Assembly (NCBI RefSeq): GCF_021869535.1
Contig: NW_026262679.1
Coordinates: 83,077,143-83,141,142 of the forward strand
Source of the DNA: Mytilus californianus
Taxonomy: Eukaryota; Mollusca; Bivalvia; Mytilida; Mytilidae
DNA length: 64,000 bases
Direction of reading: 5' to 3'
The translations under genes and the position numbers were made by a program. Below are positions 1 through 12,449 of the stretch, piece by piece. Numbering within the stretch: the stretch's first letter is position 1; the number at the start of each line of letters is the position of its first letter. Under the pieces are notes generated by a model. That model saw nothing but the letters and a program-made list of their open reading frames with translations. It ran no database searches and was not told where the DNA came from.

Positions 1-1529
1 ACTGCACAGCATGAAAAAAAAACAACAGAAAAATCAAAATAAAAAGTAGCATCAAAACTTTGTTATCGGCATTTTTAAACATTACATATACACTTGAATA
101 ATTCATATTACAAAAACTAAATCGGTTACCCTTAAAACTTTTATACCAATGAAAGAAGTCTTAGTGGTAATTTTCGAAAAAAAAATCGCTCGAAAGGTTT
201 TGAGAAAAAGACAATTTAAAGTTAAATTATTCAATATATTTTGTGATATTGACTATTCAAAGTTTTGCTTTATCTCCTAGTGTATAAAGTTACTTATATA
301 TTTTTTCCGATATTCATATGCAGTTAAACATGATCTAGATACTTGAAAAATTCAAAAAACGCAAAAATAGCACAGTTATCGTAACTTTTACGATAACTTA
401 AGGCGCCTGTAGTTTACCTTTATCTAAAAATCCAAAATCAAATTGAGGTATCATAAAAGTTTATTTTTATATATTTTGTGAGTATGTATCAAAGTTGGCA
501 CCCTATCAAAGTACTGGAAAATCAGTGAAAGAACATTGAATGCACCTAACAAGGACATTGCTTTAATCTTGATTGGTAAAATCCTTGATTTTTTTTACCT
601 CTTTTGCAATAATGTAAACCATAAAAGGAACCTATGATAGATAAAATCGCAAGTAGCATTTTGTAAGCATCGACCATCTATCAAAGAATTATTCTCATTA
701 AAACGCCTGACTTGGACAGAAGTAAAGGTTATTTTTGTCGTTGGGTTGCTGTCACATAAACATATACCCAGCATATCCTTTTATTCACTTTATTCAATTA
801 TTCATGAGCATACTAATGTAGGTGAATTCAAACAAACAAAAAAAGAAGTAGGGTCAATTTCCAGTGAAATATACATGATACTGAATAAAGATTTTTAAAA
901 ATCAGTCATTAACGATAAATTGGATCAAATCAAATTTGATATTGAGACTTATGGTATTTTTTGTCATTCATGTTAAATGAGATAAGATGTGGATTGGCGG
1001 ACGCGACAATTAAGTTCGTATTCAAATCTGCCGACTTTGAGAGCCATGGCAATAGATTATTGTTGATCTGAGTTAGAAAATCCATGGTTAACCTTGCTAT
1101 ATAATGCCAGGTATTGTCCTACTGAAACATCTCCTTCTGTCGGTCCTTTATATTGATCATATGTTACTGCAAAATATCGTCTTTTTAACATTGAGCCGTT
1201 ATTTGTTATGGACACGCACTAGGTTTGCAAGATATTGCTTCCATCATCCTGACGCTTCTAGTCATATCTGTCAACTTCTTGCATGGAGGCTGGGGCGAAA
1301 CACTCATTTCGATATATTAATACGTGTGTTTGTCCATCAAATTTTCTGAGATGAAAGTCCAGACCCTCAAAAAACGACTACAACAAACACGTGGATATAT
1401 TTGTACTTGGGTAAAAATGGTCCTAACATAAGATAGTCTTGACCGGATTTCCGCGTTGACGAAACTTATTTCAGACGGTCTGGGCGGAAATTCTCCCTTA
1501 ACCTGTGATACTAGCTGCAGGGATTGTCA
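1..1529. other. Intergenic stretch without a recognised gene
   Basis: AT-rich sequence with homopolymer runs. Short open frames (for example 1104-1349) match no family I recognise and start without gene context. About 690-830 resembles other repeat fragments in the window (compare 42530-42670). Nothing else is supported. Confidence 0.5.
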
Positions 1530-3060
1530 CAGTGACTGTTTACTTCCTTCACATTTCAAGCAGAATGTCAATAACTCTCTACTGACTAAATCTAAATATG
1601 TTTGTCTAATTCCGTATGTCTCGATTTACAGCATAAGCAGTGTTGAGAGGAGGGTTAATTCGTTTCATTAATAGTAGAAAAAATATCCTACTAATATGCT
1701 TTTAGGAAATAAGTACCAAGGTGCTTATATTTTCCAACAAATGTACATAATTGATTATTAATTAAGGTTTCATTTTCTTTTTCAAATTAGGGTTAATTAT
1801 ACGTAAAACTTGCAGAGCAACCCCAAGAATTGAATGCAATGCTTTACTCGTATTTCAACGATAAAGTAATAATTGACCAACAAACACTATACATATGGAG
1901 TAAAAAGGCTTGGAAATTGGTTATCGCTTTTGTAATGTCCAGTAGTAAAAATGAGTCATGTAATTTCAATAGGTTCAATTTGGAACATAAACGGTATCAT
2001 TGTCTCCATGTCGCCGTTTTATCTGCGTGACATGATAAAGTTTAAAGAAGGTATCCATCGTAGGATTATAATGTTGGATGTGGTCTTACCATATCAATAG
2101 CGTTCAACAGTGATATAAATTTGCAGTGAATATTTGGCAATAAAATTAAAGCATCTGTGTTTTGGAAACAATTTAGTGTAAGATAAAGGAATTGTAAATG
2201 ACCATTACCTCATTTTAAAAGTGGTTGTGTCATTATTGTACACAACTGTTTTACTAGCCCAATATTTCTAACTAGTAAAATTGGACATTATTAGTCCCGT
2301 TGGTAGTCATTATTTGTATCAGGACAAATGTTAAATGAAGCCTGATTTACTATAATCTCTAAATGACAATGTTTTGTATACTAGCTATATCAAGCATTTC
2401 ATTGTTCCAATTATTTATTTTCTATCAAATTTTGTAATTATTCAAATATTGTATGTTATTTCTTTTTATTGGTAATCGTCATGACAAAAAAAGTAAGTTT
2501 TATTTGATTGATGAGCGTCATCGCAACAAAAGATTTAAACCTGTATAAACTGGTTTCATGTCAAGCGCATCGATTTCCTTTCAGTTTGTGAGTGCGTCGT
2601 CGGGTTAAGACATTAAAAAAAAACCTTCCGAATTCCCTCTTTATTTTAGTAAGGGGGTTTATGAGGCAGTAGACAGGGTCGTTTTAAGCAAGATGGGGTA
2701 GATATAGTCATTTTGAAAAAAACCAATACATCATATCATCTACAAATAATTTACAATGTTCCTCCGAAATAAAATCCCGGTATTTTAACTCTAGCTTTTT
2801 GTGATGATTATATCCTTGAATAAACAATTTAAAAATTTTTTTTTTAAATTTCTTTTTTTATGATTATCACATTTTGAAACAAACCTGCATGTTTCATTTT
2901 GTTTCCTTTTCCATATAATTTAAAGAATTTTATCCATAAATTTGCATAGATTTTCTCACTGTCTTTTTCGACAGGATCAGCATTCATATGGAAACCAACT
3001 GTGTCCTTCTCCTTGCCGACTTTGTCCTTTGCTCTTATGAGGCAAACTTTATACACAGGA
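1530..3060. repeat. Copy 1 of a diverged segmental duplication
   Basis: By eye, 1530-2040 aligns to 14600-15072, 2060-2590 to 22600-23110, and 2850-2980 to 23790-23910, in the same order and orientation. Shared anchors include CATATCAATAGCGTT (2091 and 22626) and AAAGCATCTGTGTTT. The copies differ by many substitutions and small indels, so the duplication is old. No coding frame is conserved between them. Copy 2 is interrupted by about 7.5 kb of transposable elements; copy 1 is not, so it shows what the pre-insertion state looked like. Confidence 0.7.
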
Positions 3061-3181
3061 GTTTCTCAAGAAAAATGAAAAGAAGTTCTTAATTGCGACG
3101 ACGAGGTGGATTTTTAACGACCTTGACTATCCACGAGGGTCTTGCACGGTCGGTTTGTAATTGCAATGACTTTTAATTTAA

Positions 3182-3668
3182 GGTCAAGTTGAAGTAAATG
3201 GGCTATGTCACAGATTTTTTTAAAATTTTGCATACACCCTTGGCTCGTTGAACTTTAACTCAAAATCGAAAAAATAATGCCTTTATTTCTTTTGTTTTCT
3301 GAAATATTACTGATCGAATTCTTTCAAAATAGGTGAACATTTGTATAGAAAGCACATTAAATGGGCGAACACGTTCTTAAATTTGTTTTAAAATCATTAA
3401 ATTTCCAATTTTTGATACATAGATTTTTCTTTAAAAAATTGGAAATTTGGTGATTTTAAGACACATTTATGAATGTTTTTTTTTTTCCGATTTTATAGAC
3501 TTCCTATGTACAAATGTTCACCTATTTTGAAAGAATTCGATCAGTAATATTTAAGAAAATAAAAGTGATAAGGGTATTATTCAATTTTGAGATATAATTC
3601 AACGAGCCAAAGTTGTATGCAAAATTTGACCAAAATCTGTGACATAGCCCATTTACTGTTCCTTGACC
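3182..3668. mobile_element. Palindromic (foldback) MITE flanked by TTAA
   Basis: The two halves are inverted copies of roughly 220-240 bp with a short central loop near 3420. The ends read GGTCAAG and CTTGACC, and TTAA flanks both sides (3178-3181 and 3669-3672). TTAA target duplications are typical of piggyBac-type elements. Since TTAA is its own reverse complement, it could instead be the last part of the palindrome. There is no transposase. Confidence 0.6.
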
Positions 3669-3929
3669 TTAACTTTCTACTATGCAGATTATGCCCTTTC
3701 ACTGAATAGTTTAAAGTTTGTTGAATTATGTTTACTGAATCTATCCCTATGGACTTTTGCTTTGAAAAATCAAGAATTTTTCTTTCTACACTGCGGAAAT
3801 TTACACAAGTGAAAGTACTTGTAATAATTCTTATATAAACTGCAATAATTCAAAGACAAATAAGTTTCACACGGAAAACTCTATGAAACAATTACGTCAA
3901 AAGAGATGATTAATCGTTTCCAATTGATT

Positions 3930-4190
3930 TCTTTCCTTTTTGAATGGTGATGTTCCTTTGGTCTCTTCTTTCTATTTCCCGACCAGGTCGAAATACCCGT
4001 GTCTCTAGTGACGTTTTAGATTTGAACGAACGTAATCTATGTATAACTGTTAAATACCTAAGTCACGGATTTCCTTGCAACAAATTAAATATTGTAAACT
4101 CCCACTAAATTCTTCCATAGATTTTGTTTGGAAGTTCTGTTGTAACTATAGACTTCTTATTAAAGCGGGGTATTATTCTTTTTGTACAAT
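3930..4190 (+). pseudogene. 3' fragment of a Naiad-like RT element
   Basis: The sequence resembles the C-terminal part of the element at 58890-61634. Both carry TGGTGATGTTCCTTTGG and then a segment reading DLNERNLCIT here against DFNERNLCIT at 61573-61606. The frame is broken by stops and shifts and only the 3' end remains. An R1 repeat follows directly, as at 61.6 kb. Confidence 0.6.
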
Positions 4191-4385
4191 ATCAGGAGCC
4201 TGTAGTTCAGCGGTTGTCGCTGGTTCATGTCTGTCATGTTTGTTTTTCGTTAATTGTTTTGTTATAAATCATCTCGTTTGAGATTGTTTCTCATTTTGTC
4301 ATTTTGGCTTTTTAAAGCTGACTATACGATATGGTTTTTCTCATTGTTGAAGGCCGTAAGGTGGTCTATAGTGTTTTACATCTAC
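4191..4385 (-). repeat. R1 repeat, partial copy
   Basis: It shares the blocks CAGGAGCCTGTA, CAGCGGTTGTCG and GTTGAAGGCCGTA with the reverse complement of the full-length copy at 20504-21183. The common end of the family is missing in this copy. Confidence 0.6.
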
Positions 4386-6220
4386 GGCAAAGGAGGAGGT
4401 AATCGTATTGGTTACAGTTTCCAAAGTAATCGACAGTAATCTGAAATAGTCAATATTTACGATTACATCACTATTAACCTGAATTTAGATTGATCGGCCA
4501 AATTGATATTAACCCCATTTGAAATAGATTAAAGATAAATAAAAAGCTTGACAAAATATAAGCTGCTATTAATTTAATTCAATCCTCTTCAAATCATGTT
4601 TATTCCAGTCAAATAAATACCTCTTTGCGGTCATTCAAATTAATTTAAAACTTCGGTAAGCCCAATTAAACTACACAGACAGCCGCCGTTTAAAAAACCA
4701 CGCCCCCTCCACCCCCCCTTCCCCCATATAACATGTTCAAACTGTCGGTAAAACTCATTTAACTGTCCGCATCGTAGTATAGGAACATATCTTATGCAGA
4801 TTAATCAACTGTCACTCATTATCGATTTGTACTTTAAATTATAACATACCCCAACAAAATTAATAATCATAATCGAAATTAAATACAATTTTTTTTATAC
4901 GGAGACCAATTAATCTAATATAAAATAAGTAAATTAAGTCACTTATATTTATATACATGATTTGTAAAATGTGTTTAAAAAGTAATTTGCTAAATTGATA
5001 ATCTAATATTTTTTAGCAGTTAACTATTCATTTTAAAGAACATTGTGGTATGCTTGTGGCGAACGGTAGCGAAAAGATAAATGGAAGTGAATGAGCATGC
5101 AGGTGCTATTTAGATTCATTGCTACAACAGTCATGTTTGTGTCTTTGTAAGTCAAGCAAAAACTCAAATAGAACATATGATATATGGAAACTAAATTGTC
5201 AATTTCGGGTTTTTTTACTTATTCAAAAAGATTTTTTTTCATTTCTATTCTCGTTTAATTTGCATTAGTTTTTTTTCTGGTGGTAGGGATGTATTGCCTT
5301 TATCTACTTTATGTCTTTTTGTCTTTTGTTAGTATTTTACTAGAAATTGATTCTCAAGTTATAGCATGAAATAGACAAAATGAAGAAATGAATTAAAAGT
5401 ACTCACTTATGCAATAATTTAAATCAAAGCTTATTATCTTTCAAGTATAATAAAATACATTTTAGTTATCCGACCATTAAATAGTATTTATAATGTTTTA
5501 TTCTTCTTTAAAGAAGTATATTGATTTTGACAACATTTTAATCAGTCATTTAAATTTCTTTTATTTTAAAGTAATTCATAACTTTTAAAATATAAATTGA
5601 CAAATCAACTTACTGTAAAATATCTATTTCGTTTAAGCTTGTAATGTTGGCCACTGAACTCAAAAGTATCACAGTCACTACTGGTAAAGAAAATAGAAAT
5701 CAATGAAATGAATGAAATAAGGCGGACAAATAATAAAATGATACATCAAAATGACTGTAGCCTTAATAGTATAGTGCAGAAAAGAAGCATATACCAACTT
5801 TTATCTTTAAACAGCTGTAAATGGTACCACTTTTATTACATTTACTTTTATTGACATGGTTAGAAAATACAAATAATAACACCATTACAATATTCTTGTC
5901 ATGGTTAGAAAATACATAAAATAACACCATTACAAACTCAATCCCAATCTACCTGTGATAATATAAACTTCACAAAAAGTAGTCACGTTTTGTGGCGTTG
6001 ATACATTCGTGTGACGCACAGTTTATAATTCGTTTGTGGTGTCCTGATGTACTGTCGTAATTTCATGGGAGGTATCCGTTGTTATTCTGTGGTTTACATG
6101 TTGTAATGTACTATTATATAATTTATTTATGTATTTTTCTGTCCTGCGTGTTCTTGCGTTTATTTGTACTGTATTAATGTCACGCAATGTTGTCATTTTA
6201 GCGGTATTTTTAACATTGCC
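4386..6220. other. Intergenic stretch without a recognised gene
   Basis: AT-rich, with a C-rich patch near 4680-4725 and a short tandem duplication at about 5855-5940 (ATGGTTAGAAAATACA twice). I see no coding region or structured RNA. Confidence 0.5.
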
Positions 6221-6500
6221 ATATAAGCGGGAGGTTTGGCTAGCCATAAAACCAGGTTCAACCCACCATTTTTTTCTTAAAATGTACTGTACCAAGTCAG
6301 GAATATGGCAGTTGTTATAAGATAGTCCGCTTCTATGTATGTTAGCGTTTGTTTTTGTTACAGTTCAGTGTTTCTGTTGTTCCCCTCTTGTACATGATGC
6401 GTTTCCCTCGGTTTTGGTTTGTGAACCGGATTTGTTTTCGCTTAATCGATTTATGACTGTTGAACAACGTTATACTACTGTTGTCTTTATTTATTACACC
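6221..6500. repeat. Probable interspersed repeat containing GGTTCAACCCACCATT
   Basis: Open frames run on both strands here without any recognisable domain. The blocks GGTTCAACCCACCATT and ACCAAGTCAGGAATATGGCA look like a common bivalve interspersed repeat from general knowledge. A weak relative of part of it lies near 14345-14440. Low confidence on class and limits. Confidence 0.3.
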
Positions 6501-8330
6501 AGATACCAATTAATGTGTCTTCAATATTCCTGGAGGTCAAAATATTTGAAAATCCAAAACTTATACCAACTTAAATTGTTCGATTTGAAATCGGCTATCA
6601 TATGCACAACCTAGACGTAATTTAGAAAACAACAATTAATCAAATTAAAGGATGAGCGATACCATGCACTAAACCGGACGTGCAAGTTAAATGAAATGAA
6701 CTAAATCCTCAATTATTCTTACTTAAAAAAAAGGTTTTTAGAGGCAGGTGAGCTGAAAAGAACAGGGGAAAACTCCGGATAAGCAGTTCTTGTTTTAGAC
6801 TTGTGTCCATCTAGATACTCATAACAGGTTTAGACATTCGGTGACAATGATTTAATGGGAAATCAAGGACAAATTGTGGAAACCACTGATTTAACTTATC
6901 TGTTGTCATCTGCGACAAAGACTTCTGTCAGCCAACCAAAGTCATGATGACGTCTGAAGAAAAAAAAAGACATTAGGTTAATTGTCTGCTGTGTAAGTAG
7001 CAAACCTTTATCAATAAACCCTTGTTAGGAAACATAGGCCCTGAAATATTGTATCATTTGATATTGATTTCAAAAATTGGAGTTGTTGGGAAGGTGCTAC
7101 ATAAAGGTGTTAAATTCACCATTAGCAAATTAAAATCATCTTTTCTGCGGTAAAGTTTAGTTTTCAATAGACACGCAGTTTATGGAAAAAAACTTGCTGT
7201 ATCTGTGATATCTTTTTGTTTTTTTGTTTTGGGATAGATGTGCTTAACAGAATCACCAAAATTAAGCTAGTTCAGTAAAAATGCATCATCTTTAAAAGAC
7301 TTTGTATATATTAACTGCAAGTCTAAGGAACGAACTACTTTGTTGACGCCCCGGTCTCACTTCGCCATGGAATTTTTGCAATTTCCTCGGTTTAAATATA
7401 TCTTCGTTTGTTTTTGCACAACAAATTTTGTGATTTGCACATAAGTAAATTACTATTTTCTCTCATTATACAGAAGATTATTAAACTAGACTGTTTTAAA
7501 TATATCATTTTTTTTTTAATAATATCGGTAATTTACTAAAAATACGATAATTCATTTATATCGAAGGACATGATATTAATTTTAGAAAGCAAGTATGTAA
7601 TGGATCAGATATCTGTACTGAATTCTTGCTTGATAATACTGGTTGTAAAAGATGATGAGATAATTCCCAGTCTCTGTTCCCACTTAATATTTTATTTAGT
7701 TTTGTAGGAAAAGTATCCACTGAAATTAATAATAAAAGTGATATTTCTTTAAGATGCATTGCATAGTTTTCACAAACAAAACAAATACTTTTAAATCTTT
7801 GCACTTGTTTGTAAAAAAAAATATTGATATTGTAATAAGAGAATAATGTACATATTGCATGTCTAGTATCAAATTGAGGTATAAGTTAATGTAAAACAGC
7901 TGTATTCCAAAACAATCCTAAATAGTGCAGTAGCCAAAATGGGTTAAGTACTTTTTAAACTTGTAAACTAGTTAGGTGTGGTCCTTGTTAAATCTGCAAA
8001 TTAATTTTGAATTTATATTCCAGTGAATGAAATAACTTTAAAGCCAGAATAAACAATGATTTGATTTAATTCATTCCTCAGGTACCCGAACATTTGCATT
8101 CGGTATATATCTATTGCGAGAAGCAGGTGTTATCTAAATTACAACGGATTATTACTACTTACCAGAAAAAAGAAAAAATAGTTTTAAGCTGATCTCCACT
8201 TTGTCTACATCTTAACTGATTTGGCATTCAAATTGTTTCGATTCGAATGCCACTGACAAGTCTTCTATAGAAAAAACTGCATCTGTCGTACGAAATTTTA
8301 ATATAAAAATAAGTAAATGTGATATGATTT
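6501..8330. other. Intergenic stretch without a recognised gene
   Basis: AT-rich DNA with homopolymers. About 8220-8300 resembles a fragment of the repeat at 41850-42105. No gene is supported. Confidence 0.45.
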
Positions 8331-8332
8331 CT

Positions 8333-8870
8333 CATAACACAACTCTGCACCAGAGAACAAACGACGTAGAAACTATAGGTCACCGTACGGTCTTCAACAA
8401 CAAGGAAAAAACATGTGCGTCAGAGGCCTTTTCTGGAACTATCTTCATCGAAAAAGCTCAAACCCAAGTTGATATTTTAAATTAAATTGAAAGCTACGAT
8501 AAGCCTGATTTCGTGAATGAACTTTTACCACCACTGGGTAAATGCCACCGATAGTTGAAGTTTCCTCCAAAGGGAATCACAAACCGAGAAGTCAGCACAC
8601 ATGTGCTGACATATAATATAATTGATACATCATGAAACACATAAATTTACTGCTAATAAACACTTTAAAAATCTTTAGAATTGTTTATGTTTTTCTACCC
8701 CATGTATTGATGACCCTAGCCAGATCTGTGAATTTCAACATAGAGCACTCAGTTAAGACAACATCTCTCCGAAAAAATGAGAAAAAAAAATTTTATTTAA
8801 TGAAGACATCTGAAGCGCTTTTCTGGATTTACCTTCATCGAAAAATCTCAAACCCAAATTTAAATTTAGA
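8333..8870 (+). repeat. R1 fragment followed by a short duplicated repeat
   Basis: 8350-8412 matches R1 (GGTCACCGTACGGTCTTCAAC). The blocks at 8427-8480 and 8815-8867 are two copies of one sequence (CTTCATCGAAAAA..CTCAAACCCAA) about 390 bp apart; a third, diverged copy lies at 26040-26090. There is no coding potential. Confidence 0.5.
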
Positions 8871-8910
8871 TTGAACGTAATTATGTATAAGTATTTGAAC
8901 TTGTACGGAA

Positions 8911-10217
8911 CAGACCTGGGGTAATTAAAAATGTATTTGTTATTAGCTGTAATAAATTACAAATTTCAAAATAATTCAATGTAATGTGTAATTGAACATA
9001 TTTCCAATTACATGTAATTGAAAGTAATTAATTACATTGCCTTTTTGTCATGTGATTATGAATTACGTTTCAATAATTTCAATTACATATGAATAATTGC
9101 AAGGAAATTTTTACCATTTTTGGCTTCTCTTATGAAATAACACATCATGCACTTGTAAATGAATTTTTTCCTACATTTAGTATGCACTTGGCACTTTGAT
9201 TTTTTTTAATACTTTATTAACATTTATTATGTTGAAAAAAAAAATCCTAAATGCTTCATTAATCATTATAGCATATTATATAATCTTTATTTGAATATGA
9301 TTTGTTAATAAATGTTTTAACAGGTATTCATAAAAAAATCTTACAATTAAAAACAATACCAATTTATTGACATGATTAACACACAATTTATACATGTGTT
9401 GTTCTAACAATTAACAATTATTTTAGCCTCAGGATATTTCCTTTCACTTAAATATTTTTTATGTACATGAAAAATGTCCTATAATTAAAATGCCAAAGGC
9501 AATTTTTATTTTAAACCATCATATTTATATGTTAAAAATGTGTTCAGATGGATATTATTTAGATAAAACACTTTATACAAAACTTTAAATATAGCAGTCA
9601 AAACATAGAATAAGAGTCCTTTTCTGACTTGCCAAAAGGCATGTCTGGAAATTTAAAAGCTAAGTACTATCATTGTTCTTCATTAATAAATGGAAGCTTG
9701 AAAGTTACTTTAAATTTTGTGACAAATAAGAAATTTTTTAAATCTGAATTAACATTTTTAGTAGAAACTTGAAATGTTAACCAAATTGTTTTAAGATTAA
9801 AAAAATACATTAATTTGTATCTTTATATACATCTTTACAAAATTTACCATAAAATTTAGAAATGCAATCAAATATCAGCATTGAAAATCTGATAATGATG
9901 AAATGTAAAAATGACCTTTGAAATTTGAAAACTCAAAACAAAGCTTCTATAAAACGTTTGCTATTAAATAGGTCATGTACAGTTTCATTCAAGCGTGTTG
10001 TTATTTCTATGATTTTATTCTATATGACATAACTCTAGCATGCCTTTGGATAAAAGTAATTGAAATGTAATTAATTACATTTGCAATGTAATTGTAATGT
10101 AATGTAATTAATTACATTTGAGGGATCAATGTAATTGCTATGTAATTAATTAAATTTAAAAATCAATATAACTGAAATGTAATTAATTTCTTTGGCATGT
10201 AATTGACCCCAGGTTTG
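8911..10217. mobile_element. Non-autonomous hAT-type transposon, 1307 bp
   Basis: A perfect 8-bp target duplication, GTACGGAA, flanks the element (8903-8910 and 10218-10225). The inverted ends are CAGACCTGGGGTAATT on the left and CAAACCTGGGGTCAATTA (read inward) on the right. Both subterminal zones, 8945-9095 and 10045-10200, are packed with TGTAATTAATTACA-like motifs, as expected of subterminal transposase-binding repeats. An 8-bp duplication with CA-starting ends fits hAT. There is no transposase frame, so it must be mobilised in trans. It lies about 150 bp upstream of the C1q-domain start codon. Confidence 0.8.
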
Positions 10218-10373
10218 GTACGGAACTATATGACAAAAAGGGAACTAGAAAGAATAGCCGTTGTAAACCCAGCTCAACTTTGTCTGAAATTTATATTAAA
10301 ATAACAAGCATTTAGTAACATCTGCCATTCTTTTATTTCTAGTTTGTCAAACGTTCTTGTATTATCCTTCACA

Positions 10374-11373
10374 ATGTATGTGTTGGGTAGCATCCATCTA
10401 GTAGTTGGACATACACAATGTAGTAGGACATCCGGTCTAATGAAAAGCATCCAATATCAGCTGAAACTTGTGGAGGAAGGCAATGGAAGATGTGACTGCA
10501 GCCACCGATACAGTATGTACTGTTCCTCCACTTCATTAATTAATGAGCATTTGATATGGAGAAAGAAGACGTGAATTATGTTTATTTCTTGCTCATTAAT
10601 TAACAATTTAAATCTGTCTTTGATGAATAGGTTATTGTATGTTACATTAATAAAAATATCTTCAGTGTTATTTAGACTGAATTAAAACCAGTTGTTAAAT
10701 GGGGGTGATATCAAACGGGCAATTAAAAAAAACATAATTACTCGAAGAAAAAACACAAATAACACCATGACCAAAACGGAGATCGACGATAAAAAAAAAC
10801 AGCTGTGGTTTATAACACATAAACTAATGATTGAGCAACACAAACTCCATCAAAACCGGGAGTTAAAGTAAATACACGTTTTTTTTATTTGCATGGATGT
10901 AAAATAACATCTTTTTATGATACATATGTGTTGTTACAATTTATCCATTTTGGTAATTTTAAGATTTTGTATTTTTAGATACGCTAAAAATTGGATTTCT
11001 GGTGAGACTGAAAGCAAATTTAGATAACCGACCGAAAGGATCCGTTGTCATATATGGTAACGTTATTACAAATGATGGTAATGGCTATAATCCTTCAACA
11101 GGAATATTTACAGCATCAGCTGAAGGACTTTACTCTTTCTCCTGGACAACTACTACCAAAGCTAACAAGTACTTCTTCACATATCTGGCTGTGAATGGAA
11201 ATATGATTGCAAGAAACCATGCAGGACTCGATAATGTCGATCTATCAGCTAGTCAGACTGTTGTTGTTCATTTGAAGAAAAATGACAAAGTTAACATTAA
11301 GGTCCAAGATAATTATGTCGGACAATTTATTTATTCTGAAGGGTGGTCAACCTTTTCAGGTTTTATGATATGA
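10374..11373 (+). CDS. Secreted C1q-domain-containing protein (two exons)
   Basis: Exon 1 is 10374-10512 and exon 2 is 10979-11373, giving 177 residues. The donor is GTATGT at 10513 and the acceptor TTTTTAG ends at 10978; one base plus two bases restore an Asn codon, so phases match. The start ATG at 10374 opens a short hydrophobic leader; a TTCTAG acceptor at 10337-10342 allows an upstream non-coding exon. After a short Cys-containing neck, exon 2 carries almost a whole C1q domain: the KIGFLVRLKA opening strand, IYGNVITNDGNGYNPSTG, the core FTASAEGLYSFSW, then YLAVNGNMIARN and the C-terminal FSGFMI. No collagen repeat is present. Bivalve C1q-domain proteins are secreted lectin-like immune recognition molecules; the role here is inferred. 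The 466-bp intron holds an R4 repeat fragment. Confidence 0.85.
10715..10878 (-). repeat. R4 repeat fragment inside the C1q intron
   Basis: It contains CACCATGACCAAAAC and GATTGAGCAACACAAACTCC, the reverse complement of the R4 family seen at 40573-40812. It lies wholly inside the intron. Confidence 0.55.
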
Positions 11374-11401
11374 GATTCACTATGTTTTAATCGCAACATA
11401 G

Positions 11402-11407
11402 AATAAA
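11402..11407 (+). promoter_or_regulatory. Polyadenylation signal AATAAA of the C1q gene
   Basis: AATAAA begins 29 bases after the stop codon of the C1q-domain gene, in the right strand and distance for its 3' end. Confidence 0.6.
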
Positions 11408-12194
11408 AGCATACATATGTGAATGGATCTGTCTGATATTATTATTTTCCCAAACTGCCCAACAAGTTTGTTAATTACCATAGTAAGTTACATGTTAAAT
11501 TGATTGTGAAGTTGTATTATAGTGATGTTGTTCATGTCATTTTCCTAGTTAAAGCAATTATGGTGCTTACAATTTCAGTATGAATTGTTTGTCATGTTAG
11601 ATTGAGTTGTGTCTAAAATTATATAAAAAAGCTGGACATCTCAGTCGAAAAGTCAAGAAACTTGTCGTTGTGGCCAGGGATTGGAAATTTGCATAAGTTA
11701 TTGCAAAAATGCATATTAAGCGCTGTTCCTTTGCTTTTTGTGTTGTTTTTTTTTTTTTGCTGTGCTTTTGTGTCATTGATAGATACATAATATCCTTTTC
11801 TATTATATTGTTGAAATGTCACTTTGCTTTTTTTCAACGCTTGTACAAACAATTATTTGGGTGCCCATAATGATGATATTATATCCACGAAAGCACTTAA
11901 AGATGGGGACAAATGCATCAAATTATCTTAATATCCCAATTTCACAAAAAACAGTCAAAACTTTTTTTAATCAATTTGTAGTTTCGTGATAAATTCCGAT
12001 TTTTCTTAAATTCAAAATAATTAAAAGGCACCGAATTCGGTTTTGCTATAGACTCGTATAGTAATTGATGCAAAAATACCCTGCAATTCCAAGTAACGTT
12101 GTAACGATGCAGATCATTTGCTTAAAAAGATTACAAACAAGGAGGTACCATATTTATGGGAGGGACTCAAAGAACGCGGTAGGGTCAACCATGT

Positions 12195-12370
12195 CTGCAT
12201 TCACACTAACGGGGTGTAACAACTCAAAAAACAAAACTGTAAAAACCAGTTGGAAAGGGTTTGCCTGATCAGATCAGTACTAAACACAAAACAAATTACA
12301 ATGAGACAAAAGACACAAAGTACTGATCTACAAGTTACAGAAAGCTAGTTCAAAGCAAAATTTCAACTAA
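12195..12370 (+). repeat. R1 repeat, internal fragment
   Basis: It matches the distal half of the R1 copy at 20504-21183, with shared blocks GACACAAAGTACTGATCTAC and CAGAAAGCTAGTTCAAAGC. Confidence 0.5.
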
Positions 12371-12449
12371 AATATTTTATAAACTATGTTTTCCGAGACA
12401 ACAAAATCAATCAAAACACCTCTAAAATATATTTGAACATCTTTTATTA

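Noticed and set aside
1104..1671. Two short plus-strand frames at 1.1-1.7 kb
   Set aside because: No known domain; the second one overlaps the duplicated block, where the frame is not conserved in copy 2.
6023..6614. Open frames on both strands at 6.0-6.6 kb
   Set aside because: No recognisable domain, and the sequence looks like an interspersed repeat.
10344..10574. Single-exon frame of 76 codons over C1q exon 1
   Set aside because: It starts at TTG and reads through a good GTATGT donor at 10513. Splicing to 10979 keeps phase and gives a complete C1q-domain protein.
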